DNA from: CAVZQN01 sp963837395
GTDB lineage: Bacteria > Acidobacteriota > HRBIN11 > JAKEFK01
Assembly (NCBI GenBank): GCA_963837395.1
Contig: CAWINI010000004.1
Coordinates: 434,001 to 498,000, forward strand
Length of the DNA: 64,000 bases
Direction of reading: 5' to 3'
Shown here: piece after piece, positions 52,553 to 62,010 of the stretch
Layout: every line of letters begins with the position of its first letter
Numbering within the stretch: the stretch's first letter is position 1
Position numbers and translations under genes: made by a program
The notes under the pieces: model-generated
The model's input: only the letters and a program-made list of their open reading frames with translations
The model's database searches: none
What the model was told of the DNA's origin: nothing

Positions 52553-55500
52553 TCAGGAATTTCGGAGGAGGTTAATCACCAGTGCAATCAAGGTATCGGG
52601 CTGAATTGGCTTCGTTCGATACATCTGGAATCCCGAATCGATAGCGCGGGCGCCTTCTTCTTTCCCAAACCCAGTTAAAGCAATTGCGGGGATTCGTGCG
52701 CGATCAGCTGATGGATTGGAACGAATTTTCTTAATCAACGAATATCCATCTTCATCAGGCAAACCAAGATCAGAAACAATAATATCCGGAATCCATTCTT
52801 CTAAAATTTTTAATGCCTCGGAAGATCTGGAAACAGCTCGAAAATCTGATTCCGCGTTTTCAAAAGCGATACGAAACATTTCTGCCGAAATCAAATCGTC
52901 TTCTACTAAAAGTATTTTTTTGCTTGCCAGCGAACATTCCCCACGAACGGTCTCAGCAGCAATAGAAGTTTGTTTATTTTGGGAGGCCAATATTCTCATT
53001 ACCGAATGCAACAGCTCGGCCGGCTCAACCGGTTTTGGAACAAAGGTCTGAAAGCCTGACGCAAGCACGCGTTCACGATCGCTAGGTGATGCGTATGCAG
53101 TTAAGGCGATGGCCGACACTTTACTTTCAGGCCCAGAAGAGGAGCGAACCTTTTCAATGAACCAGTAACCATCTTCATTTGGCATTGCTATGTCGCAGAT
53201 CACAACATCCGGCAAAGATTCCTTCAACGCCAATAATCCTTCGCGAGCTGAACTGCAAGAAGAAATTTTCGCATCAACTTTGCTGAAGATCGCGTTTAAC
53301 AATTTTAAAGTGCTCGGATCATCATCAATTGTAAGAATACGCACTCCTGAAAGTGCGGAATCAACCACCGATTTTTCCTGGAGATTTCCTTTTTGATCTA
53401 TCCAGATTACGGAAGGACTTACATTTTCTGATCGCAATGGTAAGGTAACCGTGAACTTTGCACCCAGACCTTTACCCTGACTTTCTGCTTTCACATTTCC
53501 GCCGTGCAATTCAACAAGATGCTTCACAATGGACAGTCCCAGGCCCAGTCCGCCAATCTTTCGTGTTGTACTGCTATCAGCCTGACGAAACCGTTCAAAA
53601 ACATGCGGCAAGAATTCTTGATCAATTCCAGCACCTGAATCTTCAACCACAATATTTAGTTCGAATCCCGATTGACTGACTCTTACTTCAATCTTCCCGC
53701 GAGGCGGCGTGAATTTAACTGCGTTGGAAAGTAAATTCCAAAAGATCTGTTGTAACCTTTGTGGATCCGCAAATACTGACAGCGCTTCCACTTCACCTTC
53801 ATAATGAACATTCAATTCGATGTTTTTCACATGGATGGCGTGATTGAATGTAGTAATAGCAGAGGAAATTATTTCTGAGATTTTCGCGCGTTGCGGCCGA
53901 ATCGTCATTTTCCCATTTATGATTCGGGAAACATCCAATAAGTCATCAATAATTTGAGCCTGGTTTGTGGCGCTCAAATAAATAGAATCAACCGCCACTT
54001 GATTTTCATCGCTATGCATTGGTGATGAACGCAAAATATGGGACCAACCAAGAATTGCATTCAATGGAGTTCGAAGTTCATGGGAGACTGTTGCTAAAAA
54101 TTCATCTTTAACCCGGTTTGATTTTTCTAATTCCATACGCAACGTTTGTTCTTGTAACAAAAGTCTTTCACGTTCTTGCTCTGCCATTTTCCGGAGCGTA
54201 ATATCGCTGGCCATTGCCATCCATCCACGCAACGTTTTATCGGAAGAAAAAAGCGCAACAGAATTCGATCCCATCCAGCGCCATTCGCCGTTCGAATCAC
54301 GAAGACGGAAAACCATATTGAATGCCGATTGTGTCTGAAATGCAGATCCCCACTGCCTCACAAACTTTTCTCGATCCCCGGGGTGAATGGCATTTAACAT
54401 TCCTAACCCTTTGAATTCCTCATAGGACTGTCCTGTGAATTTCCTCCACGAAGGCGAATCTTCCATCACATCACCATGTGGTTCAACCATCCACACAATC
54501 TGCGTTGATGCTTCTACCAATGCGCGAAATCTGTTTCCACTTTCAATCAAGGCTGCTTCTTGCAAGCGTACTTTAGTTTCACTTCTTAATTTTTCTACAG
54601 CCAACCATGTCTTTTCCGCAACTGTTTCTATTAATTCAATTTCCCAATCTTTCCATAGCCGCATTGATTCAGAACTGGCCCAGAATGTCGCAACCCATTG
54701 TTTGTCACGCATAAGCGGCACAGCAATGTATGCACCAATTGAATCCGGGCCGTAAGAGGTTTCATAGAAATCTTTTGTTCGTTGGTCATACCGTGTGTCA
54801 CAATTCACTACGGTCTTGCCAGCCATAACGTCGGCTCTTGCAACCTGGGAGTAATTTGCTAAATCGACCGCTCCCACTAAAGAAGGCAAATTACTTCTGG
54901 AGTAGTCATAATAAATTGTGGCGATTCCATCTTTAAGATTGATTTCATTAATGAAACACCGGGATGCGTTAAGATGTTCACCTACCATTCGGGGAACAAC
55001 TTGAAACAAACTTTGTGCATCGGATACTTCGCGAATCTTGTTGCTTATTTCCAGGAAGAAAATTTGATTTTTTTCCTGACGCCTGTGTTCTGTCACATCC
55101 GTAAAAGCGCCTAGAATTCCGATGATTTCTCCGCTTTCAGCAAACTCAGGCGCATAGGAGCCATACCAAAATCGATTGCCAAGATCTTTATCTTCAAGTT
55201 CGAATTCGAATCGGACAGGATCACCCATCAACACTCTATCCAGGTATTCTTTTATCCTTTCGTAAGAAACTTTACCAATTACTTCCCAGATATATTTCCC
55301 AATAACTTCTTCTGGTTTCAGTCCGAATCTGTCGGCATATCGCTTGTTTACCAATTTGTATCTTTGATTGAGATCGTAGTTTGCAATATAAACTGGTGCC
55401 GCATCCGTTACCTGTGAAATCTGCTGCATGCCTTTCAAGCGTGCTTCTTCCGCCTGACGCCGCATTTCCGAAATCTCAAGACGCGCGCTGATGCGCGCAA

Positions 55501-57694
55501 GCAATTCTCTTGCAGAAAATGGTTTTACTACGTAATCATCTGCCCCAGCCTGGATTCCCTCGATTCTTGATTCCTCTCCAGCGCGCGCAGACAGAACAAT
55601 GATCGGCAATGATTGTGTTTGTGGATCTGATCGCAATTGATGCAGAAGTTCGAAGCCGTCCATCTGAGGCATCATGATGTCGGTAATCAAAAGATCGGGC
55701 GGATTTTCTTTGATTGCATCAAGCGCGGCATTTCCATCAGCTACTGCTTCCACTTCATACTGTGTGCCAAGTAAATTTCGGAGATAATTCCGCATATCCG
55801 AATTATCATCGGCAATTAGAATGTGAGATTTGTTAATTCTTTTTGATTCAACGGAACCGGGGATACTTATATGTGGCAAAGAGGAAGTTTGCTGATCATC
55901 AGGTAACCATCGCACCGCCTCTTCAATGAAAGTTTGCGACTTAGACGATACGTAAGACTCGGGATACGTAATGCTTCGTGAAAGTTGCTTATCTTGAAAT
56001 GGAATTGAAATTTGAAACGTAGTTCCCTTTCCAGGAGCACTTTCAACCGCAATCGAACCATCGTGTAGTTTTACCAGCTCATTGATGAGTGCCAATCCAA
56101 TGCCTGAACCTTCAACACTCCGACCGCGTGCCCCTTCAATGCGATGAAACCTCTCAAACAAATGCGGGATTTCTTCCGCTGAAATTCCAATTCCTGTATC
56201 ACGAATGGCCAGCACAACGTAATCGTCTTTTTCTTTCAAGCTAACGTTAATCTCGCCTTCGAATGTAAATTTGAAAGCATTTGAAATTAGATTCAGTACA
56301 ATTTGCTCCCACATCTCACGATCAACAGAAACGGGACGGGAAAGTTTTGGGCAATTAATATTCAAACGCAGTCCTGCCCTTTCTACCGCTGATCGAAAAA
56401 CGCTTGCAAGATCGGATGTAAACGTCGCCAAATCGGTAGGCTCAAATGCTGTTTTCATCCGCCCTGCCTCAATTCGGGAAAAATCCAGTAAAGCATTTAC
56501 CATTTTTAGAAGCCTTAGTGCATTTCGATAGATCAAATCCAATTCTTCATTTCCTGGACTCGTCTGATGAATGAAAGCGTCTTCCAACGGACCTAACATT
56601 AAGGTCAAAGGAGTACGAAATTCATGACTGATGTTGCTGAAAAATATTGTTTTGGCAGCATCCAGCTCAGCCAGTGCTTCAGCCCGTTTACGTTCTGCCT
56701 CAACTGCTTCAGCATCAGCAATCGCATTTGAAATCTGCCCGGCAACTAAATTCAAGAAGCCTTCATACTGCTCATTCACCGGAAGTCGCGGACTCAACCC
56801 TGCAAAAAATATTCCCAGGGGTTGCTTTTGTGTAGGCTGCGCTATTGGTAGTACTATCACTGTAGTAACTGATTCAGGCCAAATAGCTCCTTTGTGCTCA
56901 CCGAATCCTTCTGCGAAATCGGCAATTACTTCGTTTCCTCCATTCTTAAAGACCCGGCACAGCGGGGATAAAATCTTTTTGTCATCTAAATTTTCATTTA
57001 CATTAATTTCTTCCGGTAGATTTAGAATTTGAGTGCTGCAAAGTCTCCGGATCTTATTCTTATCATCTGAACTCAGGTAGATTGCGGCAAACAGCAGATC
57101 GTAATTGTTCATCAAAGATTGAATGGCGGTATCGCAAGCCTGTTGGGCAGAACTTGCGCTGGCAGTGTTTGCAGCAAGCGCTCTTAATGTGTTGAGACGA
57201 CGTTCACCAAGAACGCGTTCGGTTTCTTCAGTAACGGCACTAAACACACCCGCAACCGAACCATCGTCGTCTCGGATTGGACTATAAGAAAAGGTAAAGT
57301 AGGTTTCTTCATCGAACCCATACCGCTGCAAGATCAACAGAACTCGTTCATTCCAAGTGGATTCTCCCTGGAATACGAGTGCACATTGTCGGCCGATTTC
57401 TTCCCAAATTTCAAACCAGATCTTTGATGCAGGGTGCCCAAGCGCATCGGGGTGACGAGAACCTAAAGCGGGAATGTAGGCATCATTATAAAAATTTATC
57501 AGTTCAGGTCCCCACCAAACAAACATGGGGTAACGATTACCCAACATGAGATTTAATGCATTCCGGAGAGACGAAGGCCACTGCTCACGAGGACCGACAG
57601 GCGTATCGGACCAATCTTTATCTCGAATGCGTTCAAACATTTCGCCTGAACCGACGAGCCAGCCCGATTTAATTTTAGAAATATCCCGAGTCAT
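52553..57694 (-). CDS. double hybrid histidine kinase with three receivers
   Basis: A 1713-residue cytoplasmic signalling protein. In order: PAS-like sensor (about 30-170), GAF-like domain (170-320), HisKA with FFSNISHEFRTPLTLML (His near 355) and ATPase with VLNLISNAFKFT and VLAIRDTGIGIS, receiver 1 (ILIADDNSDMRNYLR; DLLITDIMMPQMDGF near 670), PAS (750-880), GAF (890-1050), PAS (1060-1180), second HisKA FLATVSHELRTPLNAILGW (His near 1203) and ATPase, then receivers 2 (ILTIDDDPSTLKLL; DVVICDIAMPNEDGY near 1500) and 3 (ILLVEDDLISAEM; DIIVSDLGLPDEDGY near 1638). No membrane segment. It could phosphorelay between modules. No response regulator gene is adjacent, so its output is unknown. Confidence 0.9.
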   Translation of the reverse strand: MTRDISKIKSGWLVGSGEMFERIRDKDWSDTPVGPREQWPSSLRNALNLMLGNRYPMFVWWGPELINFYNDAYIPALGSRHPDALGHPASKIWFEIWEEIGRQCALVFQGESTWNERVLLILQRYGFDEETYFTFSYSPIRDDDGSVAGVFSAVTEETERVLGERRLNTLRALAANTASASSAQQACDTAIQSLMNNYDLLFAAIYLSSDDKNKIRRLCSTQILNLPEEINVNENLDDKKILSPLCRVFKNGGNEVIADFAEGFGEHKGAIWPESVTTVIVLPIAQPTQKQPLGIFFAGLSPRLPVNEQYEGFLNLVAGQISNAIADAEAVEAERKRAEALAELDAAKTIFFSNISHEFRTPLTLMLGPLEDAFIHQTSPGNEELDLIYRNALRLLKMVNALLDFSRIEAGRMKTAFEPTDLATFTSDLASVFRSAVERAGLRLNINCPKLSRPVSVDREMWEQIVLNLISNAFKFTFEGEINVSLKEKDDYVVLAIRDTGIGISAEEIPHLFERFHRIEGARGRSVEGSGIGLALINELVKLHDGSIAVESAPGKGTTFQISIPFQDKQLSRSITYPESYVSSKSQTFIEEAVRWLPDDQQTSSLPHISIPGSVESKRINKSHILIADDNSDMRNYLRNLLGTQYEVEAVADGNAALDAIKENPPDLLITDIMMPQMDGFELLHQLRSDPQTQSLPIIVLSARAGEESRIEGIQAGADDYVVKPFSARELLARISARLEISEMRRQAEEARLKGMQQISQVTDAAPVYIANYDLNQRYKLVNKRYADRFGLKPEEVIGKYIWEVIGKVSYERIKEYLDRVLMGDPVRFEFELEDKDLGNRFWYGSYAPEFAESGEIIGILGAFTDVTEHRRQEKNQIFFLEISNKIREVSDAQSLFQVVPRMVGEHLNASRCFINEINLKDGIATIYYDYSRSNLPSLVGAVDLANYSQVARADVMAGKTVVNCDTRYDQRTKDFYETSYGPDSIGAYIAVPLMRDKQWVATFWASSESMRLWKDWEIELIETVAEKTWLAVEKLRSETKVRLQEAALIESGNRFRALVEASTQIVWMVEPHGDVMEDSPSWRKFTGQSYEEFKGLGMLNAIHPGDREKFVRQWGSAFQTQSAFNMVFRLRDSNGEWRWMGSNSVALFSSDKTLRGWMAMASDITLRKMAEQERERLLLQEQTLRMELEKSNRVKDEFLATVSHELRTPLNAILGWSHILRSSPMHSDENQVAVDSIYLSATNQAQIIDDLLDVSRIINGKMTIRPQRAKISEIISSAITTFNHAIHVKNIELNVHYEGEVEALSVFADPQRLQQIFWNLLSNAVKFTPPRGKIEVRVSQSGFELNIVVEDSGAGIDQEFLPHVFERFRQADSSTTRKIGGLGLGLSIVKHLVELHGGNVKAESQGKGLGAKFTVTLPLRSENVSPSVIWIDQKGNLQEKSVVDSALSGVRILTIDDDPSTLKLLNAIFSKVDAKISSCSSAREGLLALKESLPDVVICDIAMPNEDGYWFIEKVRSSSGPESKVSAIALTAYASPSDRERVLASGFQTFVPKPVEPAELLHSVMRILASQNKQTSIAAETVRGECSLASKKILLVEDDLISAEMFRIAFENAESDFRAVSRSSEALKILEEWIPDIIVSDLGLPDEDGYSLIKKIRSNPSADRARIPAIALTGFGKEEGARAIDSGFQMYRTKPIQPDTLIALVINLLRNS

Positions 57695-57770
57695 GCTTTG
57701 TATATATTAATAGGAAGGAGTAGCCCTCGGTACAAGACATGCTTTGAGATCACGAAAAAATATCGAGCAT

Positions 57771-58781
57771 ATGACGAAGCACTCGCATAGTCATGACCAT
57801 CATCATGATCACCATGATCATGGTCAATTCAATATTGATGCACCATCGATGACACATCGTGGCATGAAGGCGTTATTTATTTCTTTTTGCGGCCTGCTGT
57901 TAACTGCTATTTTTCAGCTGATCGTTGTCGCTCTATCAGGTAGCATCGCTTTGCTAACCGATACAATCCATAATTTTGCCGATGCTTCTACTACTATTCC
58001 GTTGTGGATTGCATTCCGGCTTTCATACAGACCAGCTTCAAAGCGATTTACTTATGGTCTCGGTCGATTGGAGGATGTCGCCGGACTGCTGATTGTAATT
58101 ACGATTCTTGGAAGCGCCGCAATAATCACATATGAGGCGATCATGCGTTTCATTCATCCACAACCAGTCACTCATGTTGGTCTTGTTGCTATTGCAGCTT
58201 TAATCGGATTTGCCGGAAATGAAATCGTTGCGCAATACCGAATCAAAATAGGAAGAGAAATTGGCAGCACAGCTCTGGAAGCAGATGGATATCACGCTCG
58301 TATTGATGGCTTCACAAGTCTGGCAGTTTTGATCAGTGCAGTTGGAGTGTGGCTTGGATATCCGATTCTGGATCCAATCGTCAGTATTGCTATTTGTCTG
58401 TTGATCTTGCGGATCGGATTCACATCTACGAAATCAGTAATTTTGAGATTGATCGATGGAGTTGATCCAACGTTTGTTGAACAAATCCGTTCAACAGCAA
58501 AAAAAGTGATGGGTGTATTGGATATTACCGAAGTTCGAATTCGATGGCTCGGTCACCGATTATTTGCCGATGCAAACATAGCTGTAGAATCCAACTTGCC
58601 AATAGATCAAGCACATGAAATTGCCGGCCGTGTGCGACATGAATTACTACATGATCTGAATTTTTTATCAGACGTGATTATTCACGTTGATCCGATTAAT
58701 GCTTCGGGAGAAAAACATCATGAGATTAACGAACACGCTCATGATGACTTTCCCAAACACTCTCACGAATCAAGAAAGTAA
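57771..58781 (+). CDS. CDF-family cation efflux transporter
   Basis: About 336 residues. Histidine-rich N-terminus (HSHSHDHHHDHHDHG), five or six membrane helices and the CDF metal-site motif DTIHNFADASTTIPL and GYHARIDGFTSLAV with the HxxxD pairs. The C-terminal cytoplasmic domain includes DVIIHVDPINASGEKHHEINEHAHDD, also His-rich. Family members export Zn2+, Co2+ or Cd2+ by proton exchange. ATG 57771 is chosen for the His-rich start; a TTG at 57744 is less likely. It is divergent from the hybrid kinase. Confidence 0.85.
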   Translation: MTKHSHSHDHHHDHHDHGQFNIDAPSMTHRGMKALFISFCGLLLTAIFQLIVVALSGSIALLTDTIHNFADASTTIPLWIAFRLSYRPASKRFTYGLGRLEDVAGLLIVITILGSAAIITYEAIMRFIHPQPVTHVGLVAIAALIGFAGNEIVAQYRIKIGREIGSTALEADGYHARIDGFTSLAVLISAVGVWLGYPILDPIVSIAICLLILRIGFTSTKSVILRLIDGVDPTFVEQIRSTAKKVMGVLDITEVRIRWLGHRLFADANIAVESNLPIDQAHEIAGRVRHELLHDLNFLSDVIIHVDPINASGEKHHEINEHAHDDFPKHSHESRK

Positions 58782-58824
58782 TCGCATCTCAATGAGTGGT
58801 GCATTCGATTCGAACCCCTGGCGC

Positions 58825-60036
58825 TTACTTGTTGGCTTTTAATTGGTCAACTTGCTTATCAAGTTCCCACATCACTTTCCAGGGCTCTGATTCTCTAACA
58901 ATTGCACCACCTGGGCTGACATTGCCACTTCGATATGCATCGCGATAACCTTTTGTAAGAGCGGCTGCTTCCGCTTCTTCACCATTCTTGTACGAATTTG
59001 TGTCCGCTGAATATGTTTTAGCATTGGAAATAGCAATCACTTCGGTCCGCTGTTTTCCATTTTCATCAGTAACTGTTCTTCGTGCAGAATACATCATGTG
59101 TTGCTGCAGAGATTCATCTGCAGGAGTATTTGGATCATCTTTGCGTAAAGCTCCAGCATATGTTCCCTGAGTAAAACCTGCTGCCTTCAATGCTTTTTGG
59201 CCCAGCAATGCATAGCCTTCACAATCGATAATTCGGCGTCCATCCGTATGCATTTCGCGTTGGTTGTTTACATCTGCCCAATCTTCTGCGGTATTCGTTT
59301 TGTAAGTAGTCTTTCCGATTTGATGAGTCTCTGGATCGTATTTGATGTCGCCTTTATCAATACCTTTTGTTTCGGAATGAACATAAAAGGAATTGGAATA
59401 ATCTTCGATGGCTGACTTTATTTCTCCGATTGGTTTTCCTTTCTTAGTTGCAAAGTATCCATCTACATTTGCTTCAGTTGGAGGAAAGCTCAAATTTTTC
59501 ACACCTGAACTCTTCATTTTTTCGGTCGTTTCTAATTGTTTTGCAGTTTGGTTCAGTCGTGCTTTTTCAGAATCATCAGTTGATGCTTCCGCAAGTTTTC
59601 TATATTCCGTGGCAGCATCCGCGTACTTTCCGTTTGCAATATTGTCATGCGCAGGTGCTTTTTGTGCATAGTAGGTTCTCAGTTCTGCTTCTGTTGGAGG
59701 ATCAGAAACATTGGTCATGCCTGAATCTTTCATGACTCCTTGCATGCTTTTTGTTTGAGCAGGAGCTGGCGTGCCGGTCGCGGTTGCTCCATCGGCAGCA
59801 TTGCCTTTTGGTTCGGTTACAGGAAGTTGCGATTGCAATTGGGCGGCCCTGGCTTGTCCGGTCATTGAATGTTCTGCAATCTGTTTTCCTGGTTCTGAAA
59901 CTTTCGTGGATTGTGTTTCCGATGTCGAACTATCAGATGTTTCGACTTTACTCGAATCAGCTTTACTACTTGTAACCGGAGTTGTGTCCGTACTACTTAC
60001 CGGCGGTTGAGATGAGCCATCAACGGGACGCACCAT
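58825..60036 (-). CDS. hypothetical protein with transglutaminase-like Cys-His region
   Basis: 403 residues without a signal peptide. The first 110 residues are Ser/Thr/Pro/Ala-rich and low complexity (VSSTDTTPVTSSKADSSKVE). Two copies of a short motif, SDPPTEAELRTYYAQKAP and SFPPTEANVDGYFATKKG, precede a folded C-terminal part with RRIIDCEGYALLGQKALKAAGF, where DCEGYA resembles the active cysteine of transglutaminase-like cysteine proteases, and QQHMMYSARRTV as a possible histidine partner. No catalytic assignment is safe. The TPR-like segment between (YADAATEYRKLAEASTDDSEKARL) is a helical linker. A secreted effector is possible but unsupported. Confidence 0.55.
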   Translation of the reverse strand: MVRPVDGSSQPPVSSTDTTPVTSSKADSSKVETSDSSTSETQSTKVSEPGKQIAEHSMTGQARAAQLQSQLPVTEPKGNAADGATATGTPAPAQTKSMQGVMKDSGMTNVSDPPTEAELRTYYAQKAPAHDNIANGKYADAATEYRKLAEASTDDSEKARLNQTAKQLETTEKMKSSGVKNLSFPPTEANVDGYFATKKGKPIGEIKSAIEDYSNSFYVHSETKGIDKGDIKYDPETHQIGKTTYKTNTAEDWADVNNQREMHTDGRRIIDCEGYALLGQKALKAAGFTQGTYAGALRKDDPNTPADESLQQHMMYSARRTVTDENGKQRTEVIAISNAKTYSADTNSYKNGEEAEAAALTKGYRDAYRSGNVSPGGAIVRESEPWKVMWELDKQVDQLKANK

Positions 60037-60207
60037 AGAGCACCTCCATAGATTTCCTATCCATTATCGCAGGTTTCGCATAATTGTTTCTGTCACTTCA
60101 AGAATTACTACCTGATTGGGTAGGGAGCGCTTAAATCACCGACGTCTGCAACTTGAGGGGATACTGCTGCGGTCTGATTCATCAAAAGATCATTGCCCTC
60201 TGTTGAA

Positions 60208-60222
60208 GAACAAAATTTGTTC
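60208..60222. promoter_or_regulatory. operator candidate of the Doc toxin-antitoxin operon
   Basis: Perfect 7-bp inverted repeat GAACAAA-A-TTTGTTC, 53 bp upstream of the antitoxin start. It stands before AT-rich sequence with TATATT and TATAGATATATA, which supplies plausible -10 elements. RHH antitoxins usually bind such dyads to repress their own operon; this link is inferred. Confidence 0.5.
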
Positions 60223-60275
60223 CCCTTAGCAATATCTTGTACTATATAGATATATATTCTTATATTAGCTAGCAT

Positions 60276-60494
60276 ATGAAAACGATTAGTCTAAAGCTTA
60301 ACGAGCGTCAGATTAAGCTGCTAGGCGATGTCTCTCGGTCCACTAAAATTCCAAAATCTGCGTTAATAAGAAAAGGGATTGACCTCATGCTCTTGCAAGC
60401 AAAAGAGGATATTGTCACAGCTGAGTTAAGACGGGAAATCGACGAACTTCTAAGTGAAGATCGCCAGCTTTTGCGCCGGTTATCAAAGGCGTGA
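60276..60494 (+). CDS. ribbon-helix-helix antitoxin
   Basis: 72 residues. MKTISLKLNERQIKLLGDVSRSTKIPKSALIRKGIDLML has a beta strand and two helices of the CopG/Arc RHH type, with a charged C-terminal tail (ELRREIDELLSEDRQLLRRLS) that would wrap around the toxin. Four-base overlap GTGA with the toxin gene and the order antitoxin-toxin are typical of type II systems. The antitoxin is not Phd. Confidence 0.8.
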   Translation: MKTISLKLNERQIKLLGDVSRSTKIPKSALIRKGIDLMLLQAKEDIVTAELRREIDELLSEDRQLLRRLSKA

Positions 60495-60880
60495 AATACC
60501 TTTACCCAAAACAAGTTCTGTATCTACATGAGCAAATCATTCAGTTCAGCGGAGGCCTGGGTGGGCTTCGTGACGTGACTCTTCTCGAGTCAGCTGTCTA
60601 TCGGCCTCAAACAACTTTCGGCAGAAATGACTTATATCCTGACTTGTTCAGCAAAGCCGCTGTACTTGGTCATTCCCTAATTCTGAATCATGCATTCATT
60701 GATGGAAATAAACGCACTGGATTTGAAGCAATGCGCCTTCTGCTAAGAATAAATGGGTACGACCTTCGAGCTTCATCAAAAACGAAGTTCGATTTTGTTT
60801 TGAAAATAGCTACGAAAAAGATTACAGAACAACAAATTGCTGATTGGCTGCGTAAGAAATCAACCAGATATAAGAAATGA
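60491..60880 (+). CDS. doc: Doc-family (Fic/death-on-curing) toxin
   Basis: 129 residues. The Fic motif is HAFIDGNKRTGFEAM, HxFxDGNKR, near residues 66-75, preceded by LGGLRDVTLLESAVYRPQTTFG as in Doc. Doc phosphorylates elongation factor Tu and arrests translation; AMP transfer is the more common Fic chemistry. The start is GTG 60491 overlapping the antitoxin stop. The pair lies between unrelated genes, near imperfect flanking repeats. Confidence 0.88.
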   Translation: MKYLYPKQVLYLHEQIIQFSGGLGGLRDVTLLESAVYRPQTTFGRNDLYPDLFSKAAVLGHSLILNHAFIDGNKRTGFEAMRLLLRINGYDLRASSKTKFDFVLKIATKKITEQQIADWLRKKSTRYKK

Positions 60881-60940
60881 TTATCTATTGATCAAATAAC
60901 CCACGTCTGCATCTGGGCCGGCGAAAGACAGCGATGGTTT

Positions 60941-61411
60941 GTGTATGCGACCTTTGGACACACCGCGGCCAGTTTCGATAATCCAGTAAATCCTGCCGAA
61001 GACGAACGAGACAACGTGGTGAATGTTGTTCCACACGCACAATTCGTTGAAAACGGACTTTACGAATTTCTACCACAACTTTCGCGCGGATCAGGCGAAC
61101 CTCAACCAACTCCGCGAGTTGAATTCACAACAGTAACTCTGATACCTGATGCCGCAAAAAATTTTGAGAATGCAATCGCTGCAGCACAATCAAAATTGCA
61201 AGGCGAAACACTCTGGTATCGCATGATCGCAGGTGGAACTACTCCGCGATATGTGCGATTACGTCCGCGGAAAAGCTTGTCAGAAATTATCGATGGAAAA
61301 AACGAACAAGGCTTCGATGATCAGATCAATAAGATGATCGAAAAGATGACGATCGAAATTCTGAATCTAAAGCCAAATATGAGTTATGGTGTCGTTACTC
61401 CATCAAAGTGA
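60941..61411 (+). CDS. hypothetical protein, possibly 5'-truncated
   Basis: About 156 residues from GTG 60941. The frame is open upstream to 60881 (LSIDQITHVCIWAGERQRWF) with no good start codon or ribosome site, and its similarity-like content begins without a normal N-terminus. Composition is soluble: YATFGHTAASFDNPVNPAEDERDNVVNVVPHAQF and LWYRMIAGGTTPRYVRLRPRKS. I do not recognise it. It may be the remnant of a longer gene cut by the toxin-antitoxin module. Convergent with the SYLF gene. Confidence 0.4.
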   Translation: MYATFGHTAASFDNPVNPAEDERDNVVNVVPHAQFVENGLYEFLPQLSRGSGEPQPTPRVEFTTVTLIPDAAKNFENAIAAAQSKLQGETLWYRMIAGGTTPRYVRLRPRKSLSEIIDGKNEQGFDDQINKMIEKMTIEILNLKPNMSYGVVTPSK

Positions 61412-61966
61412 TTACTTGTCTGGATTAATTTTCGAGATCTTTGAACCTTGTATTCCGATTCCAGCCATCAGACCTTTTTGCCCAAAAATGAATGCCATGA
61501 TTCCATCTTTCACAGTTGAGCTGGTCATCGTCTTTCCAAAGCCTTCATCCCCCATGACCACACTGGGGCCGCTTCCGATTTCCCATCCATCGCTGGTTTC
61601 CAGATATTTAACCGACGCATCGTCCATAAAGAACATAACCAGGCTGAACTCTTGAACGCCCGCCTGTAGTCCAATGGAACCTGCGGCTGTTTTATAGTAC
61701 CCGGCGCTCTTTCCGCCTTTCCGCAAAACACCCTCTCCACCTTGTCCGCCTACGACTAAGCCTGCTTTCTTAACCTCGGGAAAGATCAGAATGCCCTTTG
61801 CCTTGCTTCCTAGTTTTTTTATCTCCGCATTCTTTCCGTAGAGTTGATTTAAAGCAGCCGTGGCTTCTTGATCAATCTCTTTTGCGCTGTCCGCAAATAG
61901 TTGCAACGAATTCAGACCCATTAAAGCTAACACCAAGCCAATAACAACGAATTTTTTGGGGTTCAT
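61412..61966 (-). CDS. SYLF (Ysc84-like) domain lipid-binding protein
   Basis: About 184 residues. Signal peptide FVVIGLVLALMGLNSLQLFA, then a SYLF/DUF500 domain: KAKGILIFPEVKKAGLVVGGQGGEGVLRK, KTAAGSIGLQAGVQEFSLVMFFMD and GSGPSVVMGDEGFGKTMTSST. SYLF proteins bind phosphoinositides in eukaryotes; in bacteria they are envelope stress proteins of unclear role. ATG 61966 has AAAGGAG 6 nt upstream. A DosR-like palindrome lies about 55 bp before the start. Confidence 0.85.
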   Translation of the reverse strand: MNPKKFVVIGLVLALMGLNSLQLFADSAKEIDQEATAALNQLYGKNAEIKKLGSKAKGILIFPEVKKAGLVVGGQGGEGVLRKGGKSAGYYKTAAGSIGLQAGVQEFSLVMFFMDDASVKYLETSDGWEIGSGPSVVMGDEGFGKTMTSSTVKDGIMAFIFGQKGLMAGIGIQGSKISKINPDK

Positions 61967-62010
61967 ATACACTCCTTTAGAGATCATCTTAGTTCAAAAA
62001 AGGGATTTTC

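Noticed and set aside
60108..60182. 24-codon minus-strand frame upstream of the toxin-antitoxin pair
   Set aside because: No ribosome site, no conservation evidence, and it covers the presumed promoter region.
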